A stretch of 64,000 nucleotides of DNA from Heterohyrax brucei (taxonomy: Eukaryota > Chordata > Mammalia > Hyracoidea > Procaviidae), in assembly GCA_028571685.1 (NCBI GenBank), contig CM053154.1, positions 4,563,501-4,627,500 on the forward strand, read 5' to 3'. The position numbers and the translations under genes are program-made. Within the stretch, counting starts at the first letter, position 1, and every line of letters starts with the position of its first letter. Positions 1-10,270 of the stretch are shown one piece after another. The notes under the pieces are model-generated. The model worked only from the letters and a program-made list of their open reading frames with translations. It did not search any database and was not told the origin of the DNA.

Positions 1-1157
1 CTCTCCTCATAGATCAACATGGTACAAGCCTGTGTCTTATGTGAGTCATGGGGGAAGTGTGGTTATTTGCAGTAAACTGCTTTGGGGATGCAACGGGTGG
101 GGACATTTGTTTAATGTCACTGACTTCCTGGATCATAGCCTCAGGTAAAATGTTACACTGTCACCTTCCTAGAGGAAGAGATGGAGACTGAAATGTAGGT
201 CTGTCTGTGCTTTGTGTTTGTTTTAGAAGATGAATGAGAGCTGCTGTTTTTCACTGTCTAGTGAGAAAGACCCCACCCTGAAGTGGCTTTCCTAGCACTG
301 AGGGGGGAAGAAAAGAGAGGGGACAGGACAGGGGAGAGAAGAGTCTGGAGTCTGTCACCAGCACTGGAGACCAGGACCCTGCCAGGAGACCCTGCCCATG
401 AAGAGGCCGGAGGCCAGGCGTGAGGGGGTGCAGTGAGGAGGCAACGTCTTACTGGTGCTGTGCCAGTTGACTGGGGCACTGTGGTCCTCTTCCAGAGTCA
501 GGCTGCCCCCCAGAACACAAGCAGAGGAGCCCTGAGAGTCGGGACGTGGTGACCACAGAATGGAGCTTGGAGGTGCACTTGGAAAGCACTCGGCTGCTGC
601 CCAAGTGTAAATGTTTGAATGAGAGATGAACTTGAGCTGTAAACCTTAACCTACAGGACAATTAAAACCAACCAGCCCCCAACCGGGGGGCCTGCCCACC
701 TCTCCCAGACTGTTCTAATCCAGCCTACCACAAAAGGGCGTGACAAAGAACTTGGCTAGATATTGCCCTTCGCAGGTGGGGTTCAGGTGGGCTTTACTGC
801 TTATTAGTTAGCACCTGCACTGCTGGCGTCACAGCGTTTGACACTCGTCCTCACTTCGGACTCCCTGAGAGCAGCCCTTCCCATTCTGTCTGCCCAGCCC
901 AGGACACCAGAGGATGAAAATGGAGCGCCACTCTCAGGACCCTGATCGCATGTCAGTGTTCAAGGAACGTCTGCTGGCTTGACTGAACCAGGTCCACGTT
1001 CCAGTGTTCAAAGGGATAGAAAATTGACAGAAAACCTCTATTTCCGAGACAAATGGGAGAGAGCATTATCCGGACCCAAGAGACTGAAGAATTTCTGAGA
1101 TAGGTGGTTGGGGCAACTGGAGAAGGAGCAGGGTGCTACCTCTCCTGCCTGACCAAC

Positions 1158-1160
<3 letters not shown>
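1..1160. other. Sequence without a recognised gene or repeat
   Basis: I see no open frame with coding character, no recognised transposon and no RNA gene here. The sequence is moderately GC-rich and unique-looking. Old, strongly decayed repeats could be present and would need a profile search to detect. Confidence 0.5.
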
Positions 1161-1161
<1 letters not shown>

Positions 1162-1208
<47 letters not shown>

Positions 1209-1222
1209 CACACACACACACA
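1162..1222. repeat. (CA)n microsatellite, interrupted
   Basis: A CA run of about 60 bases, broken once by a short 'ccct' interruption near 1205-1208. The translated frames across it (His-Thr or Cys-Val runs) are artefacts of the repeat. Confidence 0.97.
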
Positions 1223-1362
1223 GTTCTGGGGATTCGTTGAGGATCCATGTCCCTGGAGGATGGGGATAAGCAAGGCGGCTGCTAGTTTCCCAGAATCCAT
1301 TCGTGCCTAGAGGACACCCTGGGATAGTGACACCCACACAGCCAGGGTGCAGGCAGGCTGCA

Positions 1363-1523
1363 CCCAGCACAGGGCACTGCTGCTTCATCTGTCATTCAGA
1401 GAGCCCAGCCCAGGGCACCACTGCTCTGTCCCTGTGAGAGAAGGCTGGGACAGGACCTACTGCTCTGTGTCCCATGACAGAGCCCAGCCCAGGGCGTTGC
1501 TGTGCCATCCCTCACGACAGAAG
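1363..1523. repeat. Minisatellite, four units of about 40 bp
   Basis: Four diverged tandem units begin at 1363, 1404, 1445 and 1483. Unit lengths are 41, 41, 38 and 41 bases. Units 2 and 4 share the start 'cccagcccagggc', and all carry a 'ctgct' or 'ttgctgtgcc' core followed by a 'ca(c)gacag' or 'gagag' end. The array is old, since neighbouring units are clearly diverged. No gene association is visible. Confidence 0.75.
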
Positions 1524-1607
1524 CTGTTCCTGCTCACTAGGGCAGCATGCCCCTTTGCCAGCGGCAGTCTTCGCAGCACTGAGGACTAGGAAGGGGCAAT
1601 CACGGAA

Positions 1608-1830
1608 TGGAGCCCTGGTGGAGCGGTGGCTAAGTGCTCAGACGCAGTCAGAGGTTGGACCCACCAACCTCAGCAGGTTGGACCCACCAGCCACGCTATA
1701 GTAGAAGGGTGAGACAGTCAGCTTCCGCACAGGTGACAGCCTTGAAAACACTGGGGGCAGTTCTACTCTCTTAGGGGGATTGCTCTGAGTCGAATGTACT
1801 CAAAGGCAATAAGAATTTTTTTTTTTTCTT
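1608..1830 (+). mobile_element. AfroSINE, diverged, full length or nearly so
   Basis: It begins with the tRNA-derived head 'agccctggtggagcggtgg', a degenerate A-box region. It continues through a 'gggcagttctactctctta' body and ends in a 'gagtcgaatgtactcaaaggcaa' tail followed by a T-rich stretch. The body has a short internal duplication ('caggttggacccaccag' repeats 'gaggttggacccaccaacc'). The element is non-coding and was mobilised in trans by an RTE-type LINE. Confidence 0.85.
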
Positions 1831-2150
1831 AAATTGGAACCCTGGAATGCAAGTCTCTAGTCAAAGATTCAGCCCTTTTTCTAACAACATTAAACTACAG
1901 TAACATTGGTGGTTCTTGTCTGATTCACCTGGGTCTGGGATGGTTTAATGGGGCACATACAACCCAACAGCCCCAGGGCAGATTTCAGTACTCCCAGAAT
2001 GCTTCACGGAGTAATACATGGAGAGCAATGGCTGGTACACAGAAACATAAGTATTTAGAAAGAATTGAACAAATGCAAAAAAATACCAGCACAAATATTC
2101 ACTTGGGAAATTAAGTTATTCAAACTCAGCATGATGGTTTAGAGAATACA
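1831..2150. other. Sequence without recognised features
   Basis: AT-moderate unique-looking sequence. No SINE or LINE motif and no plausible exon was seen. Confidence 0.45.
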
Positions 2151-2154
2151 TGTG

Positions 2155-2640
2155 TTTTCTATTGCTGTATAGACAAATCAGCACAAGCTTAATGGCTTCA
2201 CACAGTACACATGTATTAGTTCATGGTTTCCTTGTGTCAGGGGTTCAAGTACAGCTCAGATGAGTCCTGGGCCAGGGCCTCACAAGCCTACAGCTCAGGT
2301 GTCAGTTCTGTTCTCTTGACTCGAGGACAATCTGCTTGCAAACTCACCTGGGTTGCTGGCACAAGTAATTTCCTTTGGGCTGAACTGAGGCCTTTGGTTT
2401 CTTGCTAACTGCTGGCAGGAGGCTGCTCTCAGGTCCTAGAGACACCCACAGTTCCCTGCCACCTGGTCTCCTTCGTGGGGTCTTCCTAACATCTTCCCAA
2501 CATGGCTGCTAAGTTCTTCAAGGCCAGTAATAAGGGTCTTTGGTGTGTACCAACAAGACAGATACAACCAACACAGAATCACAGAAATGATGTCCCAACA
2601 CCATTAACCCAATCACTATGTGACATCCTGTCATGTTTGC
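2155..2640 (+). repeat. Old dispersed mammalian repeat, family not assigned
   Basis: The stretch opening 'tgtgttttctattgctgtat' and running through 'aatggcttcacacagtac', 'gggttcaagtacagctcag' and 'aacatggctgctaagttc' matches a repeat type I remember as common across placental genomes. That type has a head reading 'gctgtaacaaattaccacaaa', 'gtggcttaaaac', then 'aacatggcagct'. I could not decide its class from memory, so no family name is given. It does not encode a protein. Confidence 0.6.
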
Positions 2641-2789
2641 CCAATTCTATTGGTCAGAAGCAAGCCACAAGTCCCTCCCATGCTCAAGAAAAGGGAATAT
2701 ACTTGTGTGTGGCTGTCACTCTATGGTCTGTCTACCTTAGACATGTGTCATTTCCTCTCTCGATGTCGAAGAGGGCACTGGTCTATGAA

Positions 2790-2822
2790 GCCAAGTGCCA
2801 TCGAGTCGGATCCAACTCATGG
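2790..2822 (-). mobile_element. 33-bp AfroSINE/RTE 3'-end stub with 12-bp target duplication
   Basis: Thirty-three bases containing 'gccaagtgccatcgagtcgg' are the reverse complement of the shared SINE/RTE 3' tail. The perfect 12-base repeat 'ctggtctatgaa' lies immediately on both sides (2778-2789 and 2823-2834). This is the structure of an extremely 5'-truncated retrotransposition event. Confidence 0.75.
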
Positions 2823-2839
2823 CTGGTCTATGAAAGAGA

Positions 2840-3500
2840 ATAAAAATAATGGCAGACTTGTGCATGTGTGTTGTGCTGTTCCTTTAATAGAAGGAACTCA
2901 CAAAGGACAGACTGGAAAATGAAGAAAACTGTCTATGCCTAACTTAACTGTTTTTGATGGCTTCAAACAATTCCCATATTTCGAAACTAAAGAATAAAGA
3001 GATAAAAGTGATGACAGAGGAGTAACGTGCACAGAAGGAGTGCCAGAAAAATCAACATATGTATAATGGGATCCCATAAGAAGCATGTACAGAAAAAGTG
3101 TTAGCAAGAGAACGCTTTTTAGCTGAATAATCTTTGATTCCCCTTAAATGTATGTTTTTAACAAGAATGAACTCCTTAGTACCAAAATAATAATAATAAT
3201 AGCGATAATTATTATGATGATTTTATACTTATAAACTATATAGATATACTCTTTTAAAACTTTTAACTCCTTTCATCTAGGCAGAGGAAAAAGAGAAGTT
3301 CAGTAATGGTAATAACAGACAACCCGACTTGTTACACTAAGTGTCAAAATACAACAGAACATCATGGTAGCATGCTGGGCTTATCCAGAAGGCAGTTCAC
3401 TCAAAGAAGCACTTTAGCAAGGTGAAAAATAAGTCAGGGTAATTATTTCAGAAAAAGGGAATTTTACGGAATATGGTAGTAGGAAAATACAAAAACCCAG
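2840..3500. other. AT-rich sequence without recognised features
   Basis: AT-rich DNA with a small AT-rich tandem stretch near 3187-3210 (AATAAT-type). No gene or clear transposon was seen. Confidence 0.45.
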
Positions 3501-3501
3501 G

Positions 3502-3668
3502 AGCTAAAACCCTGGTGGTGAAACGATTAAGTGTTACGTCTGCTAACCAGAAGGTCAGCAGTCTGAACCTGCCAGACGCTCCTTGGGAACTCTATGGGGC
3601 ACTTGTACTCTATCCTCTGGTGTCGCCATGTGTCAAAATCAACTTGATGGCAGTGGGCTCGGGGTTTA
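3502..3668 (+). mobile_element. AfroSINE
   Basis: The head 'aaaccctggtggtgaaacga', the B-box-like 'ggtcagcagtctgaacctgc', the body 'aactctatggggca' and the tail 'aatcaacttgatggcagtgg' follow the AfroSINE order on the + strand. The copy is near full length and non-coding. Confidence 0.93.
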
Positions 3669-3689
3669 ATGTCTGAATAGTTTTTAATG

Positions 3690-4750
3690 TGTTAATGGAA
3701 CTGAATGCAAAAGCCAAAAATGATTTTTACAGGTGGAAAATCATTACAAACTAATGTAACAACAGTAAGAGAAATAATCACCTGAATTTAAAAGTCCTAT
3801 TATTTTAACACAACCAGAAGGCACGTGACAACAGGAGAAAATGAAAGTCTGGTAGACTCTTCATCCTCTGGACGGGAAGAAGTTTTGTAAGCACAGCCAT
3901 CAACCAAAGACACAAAATAAGGAGACACTAAAGAGAAATGGGTGAGACTTGATGCAAACTATGTCCTTGAATAAAAGAGCTAACGTACTAAGGAATTGAT
4001 CCTTCCTTCCAAATTAATCTGCAAACCTAAGGTAATTGCGATAAAGTTCCCAACAGGACTGTGATCAAATAATCCTAATGTTCATATGAAAAAAATAAAT
4101 CTTAGTAGGATACAAAGAAGACTAAAAGGAACTTGCGTAAGACAGCAACAGCGCACAGTGAAAAATTAGCAAAAAACAACGTTTTACCAGCACAGAGATA
4201 GAGATGTGACATGGAGACAGGTCCAGGAAGATGGCAACGGCTTCTCAAATCAGTGATGAAATCAGTGATATAGGGGAGGATAATTCTTCGTTTAAGAAAA
4301 CACTGTAAGTCAGATACGTGCCACAGATAAACCCTAATGGGATTCTAATTTACCATAAATCCATAAAACAGAAGAAAATACATTATAAAACTGTTTGTAC
4401 AGTCTTAGAATGGAGAGGCCTGTCTCAGGAGAATGCCATAAAGGAAAATATTCATATATTTAACTGCATAAAAATGTTACACTGCTGGGGAATCAAAAAT
4501 TAACATAGAAAATTTAAAATAAAAATGCTAAATTAACAAAATGTAGATGTTTTCTCAATTTATAATTTGCATATTAATTTTTTTCTATATTAAAATGATA
4601 AAAGTCTCAATGGAGAAATGAGTAAAAAAAATATAAACAGGCCATTCACCAAGATGAAACACAAATTGCAAATAATCTCATAATATTTAAGGATGCAAAT
4701 TTAAACATAGAGAAACACTACTGCCGTCTATTAGACTAGCAAATGTTCAA
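3690..4750 (+). mobile_element. L1 ORF2 3'-part remnant, first segment
   Basis: AT-rich sequence matches the order of L1 ORF2 DNA as I remember it. There is a 'gataaagttcccaacagg' region near 4037, then 'gaaatgagtaaaaaaaatat' near 4615, then 'attagactagcaaatg' near 4730. That is the segment upstream of the ORF2 end in sense orientation. The frame is destroyed by stops and indels. The element continues beyond the GGAT array at 4751-5040. Confidence 0.65.
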
Positions 4751-5040
4751 GATGGATGGATGGCAGGATGGGAGGACGGATGGATGGATGGAAGGGTGGG
4801 TAGATGGACAGGCGGACTGGCGGCAGGTATGCGGATGGGCAGATGGGCGGATGGGTGGATGGACAGGTGGATAGATAGATAACCAAAAGATAGGAGACAG
4901 CTAGCTGGATGGATGGACAACAGATACACAGAACAGTTGATACGGATAGGTACTTAGATCCCTAAGTGGACGTGTAGAGGTGTAGGCAGACACACAGATA
5001 CGTAGGTAGCCGTAGAGATAACTGGACACCTGGATGGTAG
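4751..5040. repeat. GGAT/GATA-type tandem array
   Basis: Dense degenerate (GGAT)n with GATA and GGCA variants runs to about 4920 and then thins into GATA/GTAG-rich sequence to about 5040. It lies between two L1 segments that would otherwise be contiguous, so it probably expanded within the L1 copy. The Ser/His/Pro-rich reading frame on the minus strand (4747-4929) is a repeat artefact. Confidence 0.9.
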
Positions 5041-5360
5041 ATATTTCTCATACTTCCTGGTGAGGAAGAAAGTGCAGAGCAAGAACACTATTGTATCCTT
5101 TCATTGGAAATGTAAATGGATGCAACCTTTCTGAAGTACCTTTGGGTAAAAAAAAATTCAAAGCCAGTTTTATTCCTTGCAAAGTACTCCAAGCACATGA
5201 TCATGGACACACACACGTTTAGCTAACAGGATGCCCCTCAAAGGGATGATTACAGGAACAATACTTGCTAGTTAAAGAGAAGATGACTAACAACACAGGG
5301 ATGGCTTAAATAATAATGACACTGAGTAAAAGGACAATGTATTAAGGGGAAAATTGTTAA
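5041..5360 (+). mobile_element. L1 3' remnant, second segment
   Basis: After the tetranucleotide array, the motif 'ttggaaatgtaaatggatgc' followed by 'aagtactccaagcacatgat' keeps the order expected at the 3' end of an old L1. It includes a region resembling the 'snapback' sequence ahead of the L1 3' UTR. Heavily decayed. Confidence 0.55.
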
Positions 5361-6589
5361 CAGACAGTTATATAATGTAGTAGCTCGTTTTTGTAAAATA
5401 AACATACGTATTTGCATACGAAAATAGAATATATATATTTTCTTAGTGAGCACCAGGTAGTGTGTCTTTAAAATGGCTACAAGTGGCTTGATCTCAGTGA
5501 CACGTGAAAGAAGACAGCTCTTTGTCCTCACACCCAACCGAGAAAGAGCGGCAGGAGCTCTTGTCTTCTCTGACTGAGCATCGTTCACATTTGAACTTGA
5601 CCTTTTGAACATAGGGATGAATTTCCAACGAGCAGAAACAGTCCTGGCTGAGCAAGGGAAAGAAAGCCACAGCGACCTAGCCTGGTAGTTGATGGGAGTG
5701 TCATCTGAACTTAAACGCAAACTCACTCCTGTTTTTCAACATATGGCTAAAACATTACAAAGACATCGTGACCAAGAAAAATCACAGTTTGTGACTGTTG
5801 CATGGATGGGACATGCTTGGCTGATAACACCAACTGGCAGAATGAGTGCAATTTTTGAAATATGAAATACAAATTTTTATCAAAGGAGAAGTAAAACGTT
5901 ATAGCTTTAGGTTCATTAAACCCGGCTCACATTCTGGGATTTCAAAAATAAAGCACTGGCTATTTAAAATTGCAGCTTGACGAAATTGCTTTGGATCAAG
6001 CCCTGGAGACAGAGAGAAGTGCAGGCTGGTCGGCCCTTCCCTCCCTGTGCTCACAGATGGGAAGTCTCCCTCCTCCTCCCACCACCTCTTCAAACAGAAG
6101 TCACAGCAGCAAAGTCCCCTCAGATTTATCCTGGGGTGGGCAGGGGTGTCCAAGATATAGTCGCTTCCCCTCCCTGCCCACCCCACATGTTGTGGACCTG
6201 CACCCTGGCCTGACACGTGCAGAAGAGGCGGACCCTGGGATGTCCTTGAATGTAGCACTGAGAACTTCCAGCGTCTTCACGTCACCTACCACAGCCCCTC
6301 CTCCTGAGTACTCACACTTCGGGCCGCCCTTGTGCAGAAAAGCTGGGGGGGGGGGGTGTCCGTGTGGCTTCCAGGGGGGCCACAATCCAGAACCAGCCCC
6401 TGCCAGTGGTAGATACGCTGCTGGTCCCTGCTCCTTTCAAGGCCTCACCGTCTTCAGCTGGTGACAGAGTTGCAGGGGCTCAGCCAGGATAAGGGAACCA
6501 CCAGAGTGAACCGCAATCATCACAGGGCACTTTAGGTCTTGGGTGGGGTCTCCAGGTTGAGCAAACAGTCAACACAAGAGGTCCCAGCC
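5361..6589. other. Unique-looking sequence, no gene
   Basis: The region contains several open frames, the longest 164 codons at 5970-6464. They overlap on both strands with no codon pattern, conserved motif or splice context. A run of 12 G at 6345-6356 interrupts the region. Confidence 0.5.
6345..6356 (+). repeat. Poly-G run (12)
   Basis: Twelve consecutive G. Such runs are length-unstable and prone to sequencing or assembly error. Confidence 0.95.
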
Positions 6590-6710
6590 TCTCCAGAGGT
6601 GCCGTAGGAGAAAGACCTGGTGACCGACTTCAGAAAAACTCAGTCAGTGAGAACCAGACAGAGTGCAGTCCTGTTCTGACACATAGGGGTCACTGTGAGA
6701 GAGACATAAA
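6590..6710 (+). mobile_element. AfroSINE (long subtype) fragment
   Basis: 'gagaaagacctggtgaccga' followed by 'cagtcctgttctgacacata' and 'ggggtcactgtgagag' are the body and tail of the longer AfroSINE subtype, whose body reads 'gaagaaaggcctggcgatct'. The tRNA head is missing. Confidence 0.75.
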
Positions 6711-7620
6711 TCAAAGGAAGCTGTTTGGGGAAGCTGTTTGGGGGTCTTGAAAGAGGATACTGTGGAGCACCCAGAAGGCAGGAAGTCACGCGTGCTGTTT
6801 CGTGTGAGCTTCCTGACTGCTCATCCTCTTTTGGGCAAGTGGGGAAAAGACGACAGACAAAGGTCTGTCAAGTGTCTTTCCTGAAGATGTCTATTTGGGC
6901 TTGCTTCGTTAGCTGCCCAGGTGGCTGCCGCCAAGGTGACCTGTTCTTCTTTCTGACTCCTGCCAACACTGCAGGTCTCTCCCACCTTGACACGTCTCTC
7001 CCACAGCCCGAGGGAGCCCTGGCTGACATCCTGACTCCCCTTCACCACCAAGTTCCTGGAAAGGGCCCTGCTGCCCCAGCCTGGTCACCTTGCAGCTACT
7101 TTGGAGAGCTGTTCTGGCAGTCACCTAGATCCTGTCCTCCCAGAAATCTCAAAAGAGTAGTCTCTAAGCTTCCCTTACCTACAGAGTTGGCAGAGGAAAA
7201 CAAAGACTGTTTTAAGATATGTTAAGAAAAAAAAAAAACAGGAAGAGGTATTTTGGCCTCACATACAGAGTTCAGCTGTAGATATTGATCAAATGCATTG
7301 ACCAAGTGAACATTATACGTATCCTACTCACAATGGCATATTTGTTATTTTCTATTGATCAGTACAATTCAAGCCTTTATGAGATAGAAAATTATATCAC
7401 CAATAAAATCAGAATTGCAGGATTTAAAATTAACCTTGTGAATAAACAGAAACATGTGGCCAAAATTTGAAAACGTTTTTCCTCCTCGTCTCTCCGTTGG
7501 GTTGGTTGCCAGCCGCCACGAGGGCATCAGCTGGCTTTCTGGTGTGCCGCTTCCCAGATTCCGTCCTCGTTCTTCACTAGAAATCAGACATCTACCTATT
7601 TTCATACCTAGTGTCTCCAT
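6711..7620. other. Sequence without recognised features
   Basis: Includes a 166-codon open frame (6725-7225) that has no recognisable domain and no splice or promoter context, so I do not call it a gene. A run of about 12 A lies near 7227. Confidence 0.45.
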
Positions 7621-7639
7621 CTCTCTCTTTTTTTTTTTC

Positions 7640-8560
7640 CAAGGGCGAGAGACTATAATTAAATCAAATTAGCTGCGATGATACAAGCCAAGGCTTGCAA
7701 TATAATGTTCTGGCTGCAATAAAAGATTTCTCCACTGAGAACAAGTTTCTCTTCACCTAGAACTGATCTTATAATTCAAACACAGCCTGGTTGTGAAAGC
7801 CTGTCACCACAGTCCTTAGGAGTGATGTCTTAAATTAAGCCAGTGAAAACAGAGGCGTCTGCGTTAATAGCACAGCTGTATTAATTAGCGGCTATAAAAT
7901 TTACAAAATAAAAAGAACATGTATGGAACAAAGCAATCTAATATTTACCAACGCTGAAAATTAGAAATAAATATTCAACATGCCCGTTTTGAGTCAGACA
8001 AGGAAGGAGTCGTGAAGATTCAGACAGGACAGTCTTTTACGCAGGAAAAGCTAATGATTTTTGCATTTTGCTGCTGGTGAAGAATTGAAGGATGGTTGAT
8101 TTGAATCTTCCTTCAATCTCCCATCAATAAAACAGAAACTAGGCAGCGGCGAAAGCTGATCGGGGGAGTCATGTTTTTATAATTGCTTTTCACCCTCAGG
8201 CATTTGAAATCCAGAGGGTCAGTAGGACTTGTGAGGGAGCCAGGGTAGCTGAGAGGTCCCGTCGAAACCCAGAGACACAAATTAATTTGTTTGTGGGGCT
8301 CAGGTCTAATTTGTGAAATGAGAGCACTGCCTGGCACTTCCTAACGTTATAACCTAATTAAAGATGGATCCATGTAAAATATTTATGCAAATTTTACCGA
8401 ACCCAAAGATTTTAATTTCATTTGAGAGGTTAGCTGACTTGGGGGACCAAAAGCATTTCCTAAAACAAGCTTCTGTACCAGGAATCCAGAAGGCAGAACT
8501 ATTTTTTAGAAAATAAGTATGGCTAAATTTTCACTCATTTCAGTATCTGTTTATTAATCA
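7640..8560. promoter_or_regulatory. Putative conserved non-coding/regulatory block, AT-rich
   Basis: This repeat-free AT-rich block contains homeodomain-type sites (ttaattag at 7881-7888, taatta at 8355-8360). It also has an exact POU octamer, atgcaaat, at 8385-8392. The texture resembles enhancers near developmental genes. Function and conservation are inference; no alignment was possible. Confidence 0.35.
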
Positions 8561-8777
8561 GGTGAGTTCATCTTACTGGTTGCATCCAGTCTTCTTTATT
8601 CAATTCTACCATAACCCCCTTTTTCTTTTTTCCTCTACCTGACTCCATGGTAAGAAATGGAAGCAAAATTTGCATTTCTTAAGATTCTGCAATCTGGCAG
8701 GAAGAAGCCTACCTCGGCCTGGTTCAGCCTGCAGCCTCTAATCAGGGTGCAGCCAGAGAGGAGAAAGAGCAACAGCC

Positions 8778-8921
8778 CAGGGGAGAGCACACCATCCCCA
8801 CCAGGTGAGGGCGCAGCCTCCCCGCCAGGTGAGGACGCAGCCTCTCAACCAGGTGAGGGCGCAGCCTCCCAACCAGGTGAGGGCGCAGCGTCCCAACCAG
8901 GTGAGGGCGCACCTTCCCAAC
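8778..8921 (+). repeat. Minisatellite, six 24-bp units
   Basis: Six units start at 8778, 8802, 8826, 8850, 8874 and 8898. The last five each begin CAGGTGAG and the first begins CAGGGGAG; units differ at one to a few bases. Because 24 is a multiple of three, frames on both strands stay open. The 120-codon frame at 8657-9019, with its Pro-Gly-Glu-Gly-Ala-Ala-Ser-Gln repeat, follows from this. No other coding evidence exists. Confidence 0.95.
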
Positions 8922-8929
8922 CGGCCCCA

Positions 8930-9735
8930 AGCCACCATACTGGAAAGGCACTTGGCTTCTCTTTCACTGGGACTCCAGAAGACGCTATTCAGAGAGAGGC
9001 CCATCCAGAACTGCCTTGATTCTCATTATTTTACCAAGGGAATCAAGATCCCAAAGTGGAAGTAAATGCCGCCGCTGCCCAACTGTGCACGGAAGCACCT
9101 GCTTATTCCTGAGACCGTCCCCAGACTCAGTGCCTTCCTCCTTCTGGCCCGGCACACCTTCCTGATATTGCTTTGGAGGATTGTATCTGCTTTCCATTTA
9201 TGATGCTCCAATAACATTGTTCAGGAGGGATGACCCCCGGAATGAAATGGGCACGGTCCCAGGCAGCTCAAGGCCACCTGCCCTGCTCCTAAGTCCCCCG
9301 TCTACCCATCAGAACCCCTCCCCCCACTGGACTGGCCCAGGGGGATGGAACAAACCTTGAAGGTGACACCGAGCTGACTCAGGGAGACCAGTTGGAATGA
9401 GACTTTAAGTGGGTATGAATGTTACCAAAGAGGCAAGCGTTCACAAGCTGGGCATGTCTACAAAATCAGTGGCCTCCTGGGCCTGGTCAGGGCCCCAGAG
9501 TCTCCCCCACGCCCACTCTTCTGTTGCTTCAAGATTCCTGTTATGGAGTTGAGTTCGCAGGACGGGGACAGGCAGTGACTGAAATGCCCAGAGTGTCAGG
9601 AGTGGGCTGGGGATGGAGAGTAAACTCAAAGCTTCCCTGCATCCAAGACACCAGAGAAAAGGGTGACCCAGTACTGACATGAGGTCAGCAAAACACAAGG
9701 GAAGGGCTTCCAGGCTCTGAACTTCATTGGGACCA
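8930..9735. other. Sequence without recognised features
   Basis: Moderately GC-rich unique-looking DNA. No repeat motif or exon was supported. Confidence 0.45.
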
Positions 9736-9739
9736 CGTC

Positions 9740-10270
9740 ACATACATCACAGTTATCATAAATAAAGGGGAGGGAACAATTGTGGGAAACGAGACCCTCA
9801 TCCATGCTGGTGGAGATTTAAAATGATGCAACTGCCACAGAAACAGCTTATCAGGTCCTTGGAGAGTTAATCGTCATGCATGACCCAGCACTTCCACTCC
9901 TGAGGGTAAACCCTGAAGAATAGTGTTCCCCAGTGTTGACTGCAGCATCAAACACAGCAGTCAAGAGATAGAAACCACCCAAACACCCTCCAACAGGCAA
10001 GTGGATCAACATTAATACACTCTATACATACAATGGGATACTGCTTAGCCACAGTGAGAAAGAAAGTCGTGGTAGATGCTATGACAAGCTTGAACCCTGA
10101 AAGCCTGGTGCTGAGTGAAATAAAGCAGACACAGAAGGACAAACACTGAATGACCTCACGGATAGAAAGTATCTAGAACAGGCAAACGTTTATTCATGGT
10201 TACCATGGGCTGCAGCTGGGAGGTTCACGGTTTCTGTTTGAAGCGATGAAAGAGCTTTGGAAATGTATGG
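9740..10270 (+). mobile_element. L1 3' end (old L1M-like), sense
   Basis: Recognisable ordered motifs of the L1 ORF2 end and 3' UTR are present. They are 'gacccagcacttccactcct' near 9883, 'gatagaaaccacccaaacac' near 9967, 'caatgggatactgcttagcc' near 10031 and 'gtgctgagtgaaataaagca' near 10109. The open frame is lost. The copy looks older than the AfroSINEs. Confidence 0.85.

Noticed and set aside
1038..1388. Cys/Val-rich frames across the CA array
   Set aside because: Translation of a dinucleotide repeat; the same applies to 23877-24258, 22184-22487 and 58392-58625.
8657..9019. Possible gene encoding a PGEGAASQ-repeat protein
   Set aside because: The frame is open because the minisatellite unit is 24 bp; frames on the opposite strand are equally open. 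No flanking splice sites or conserved ends.
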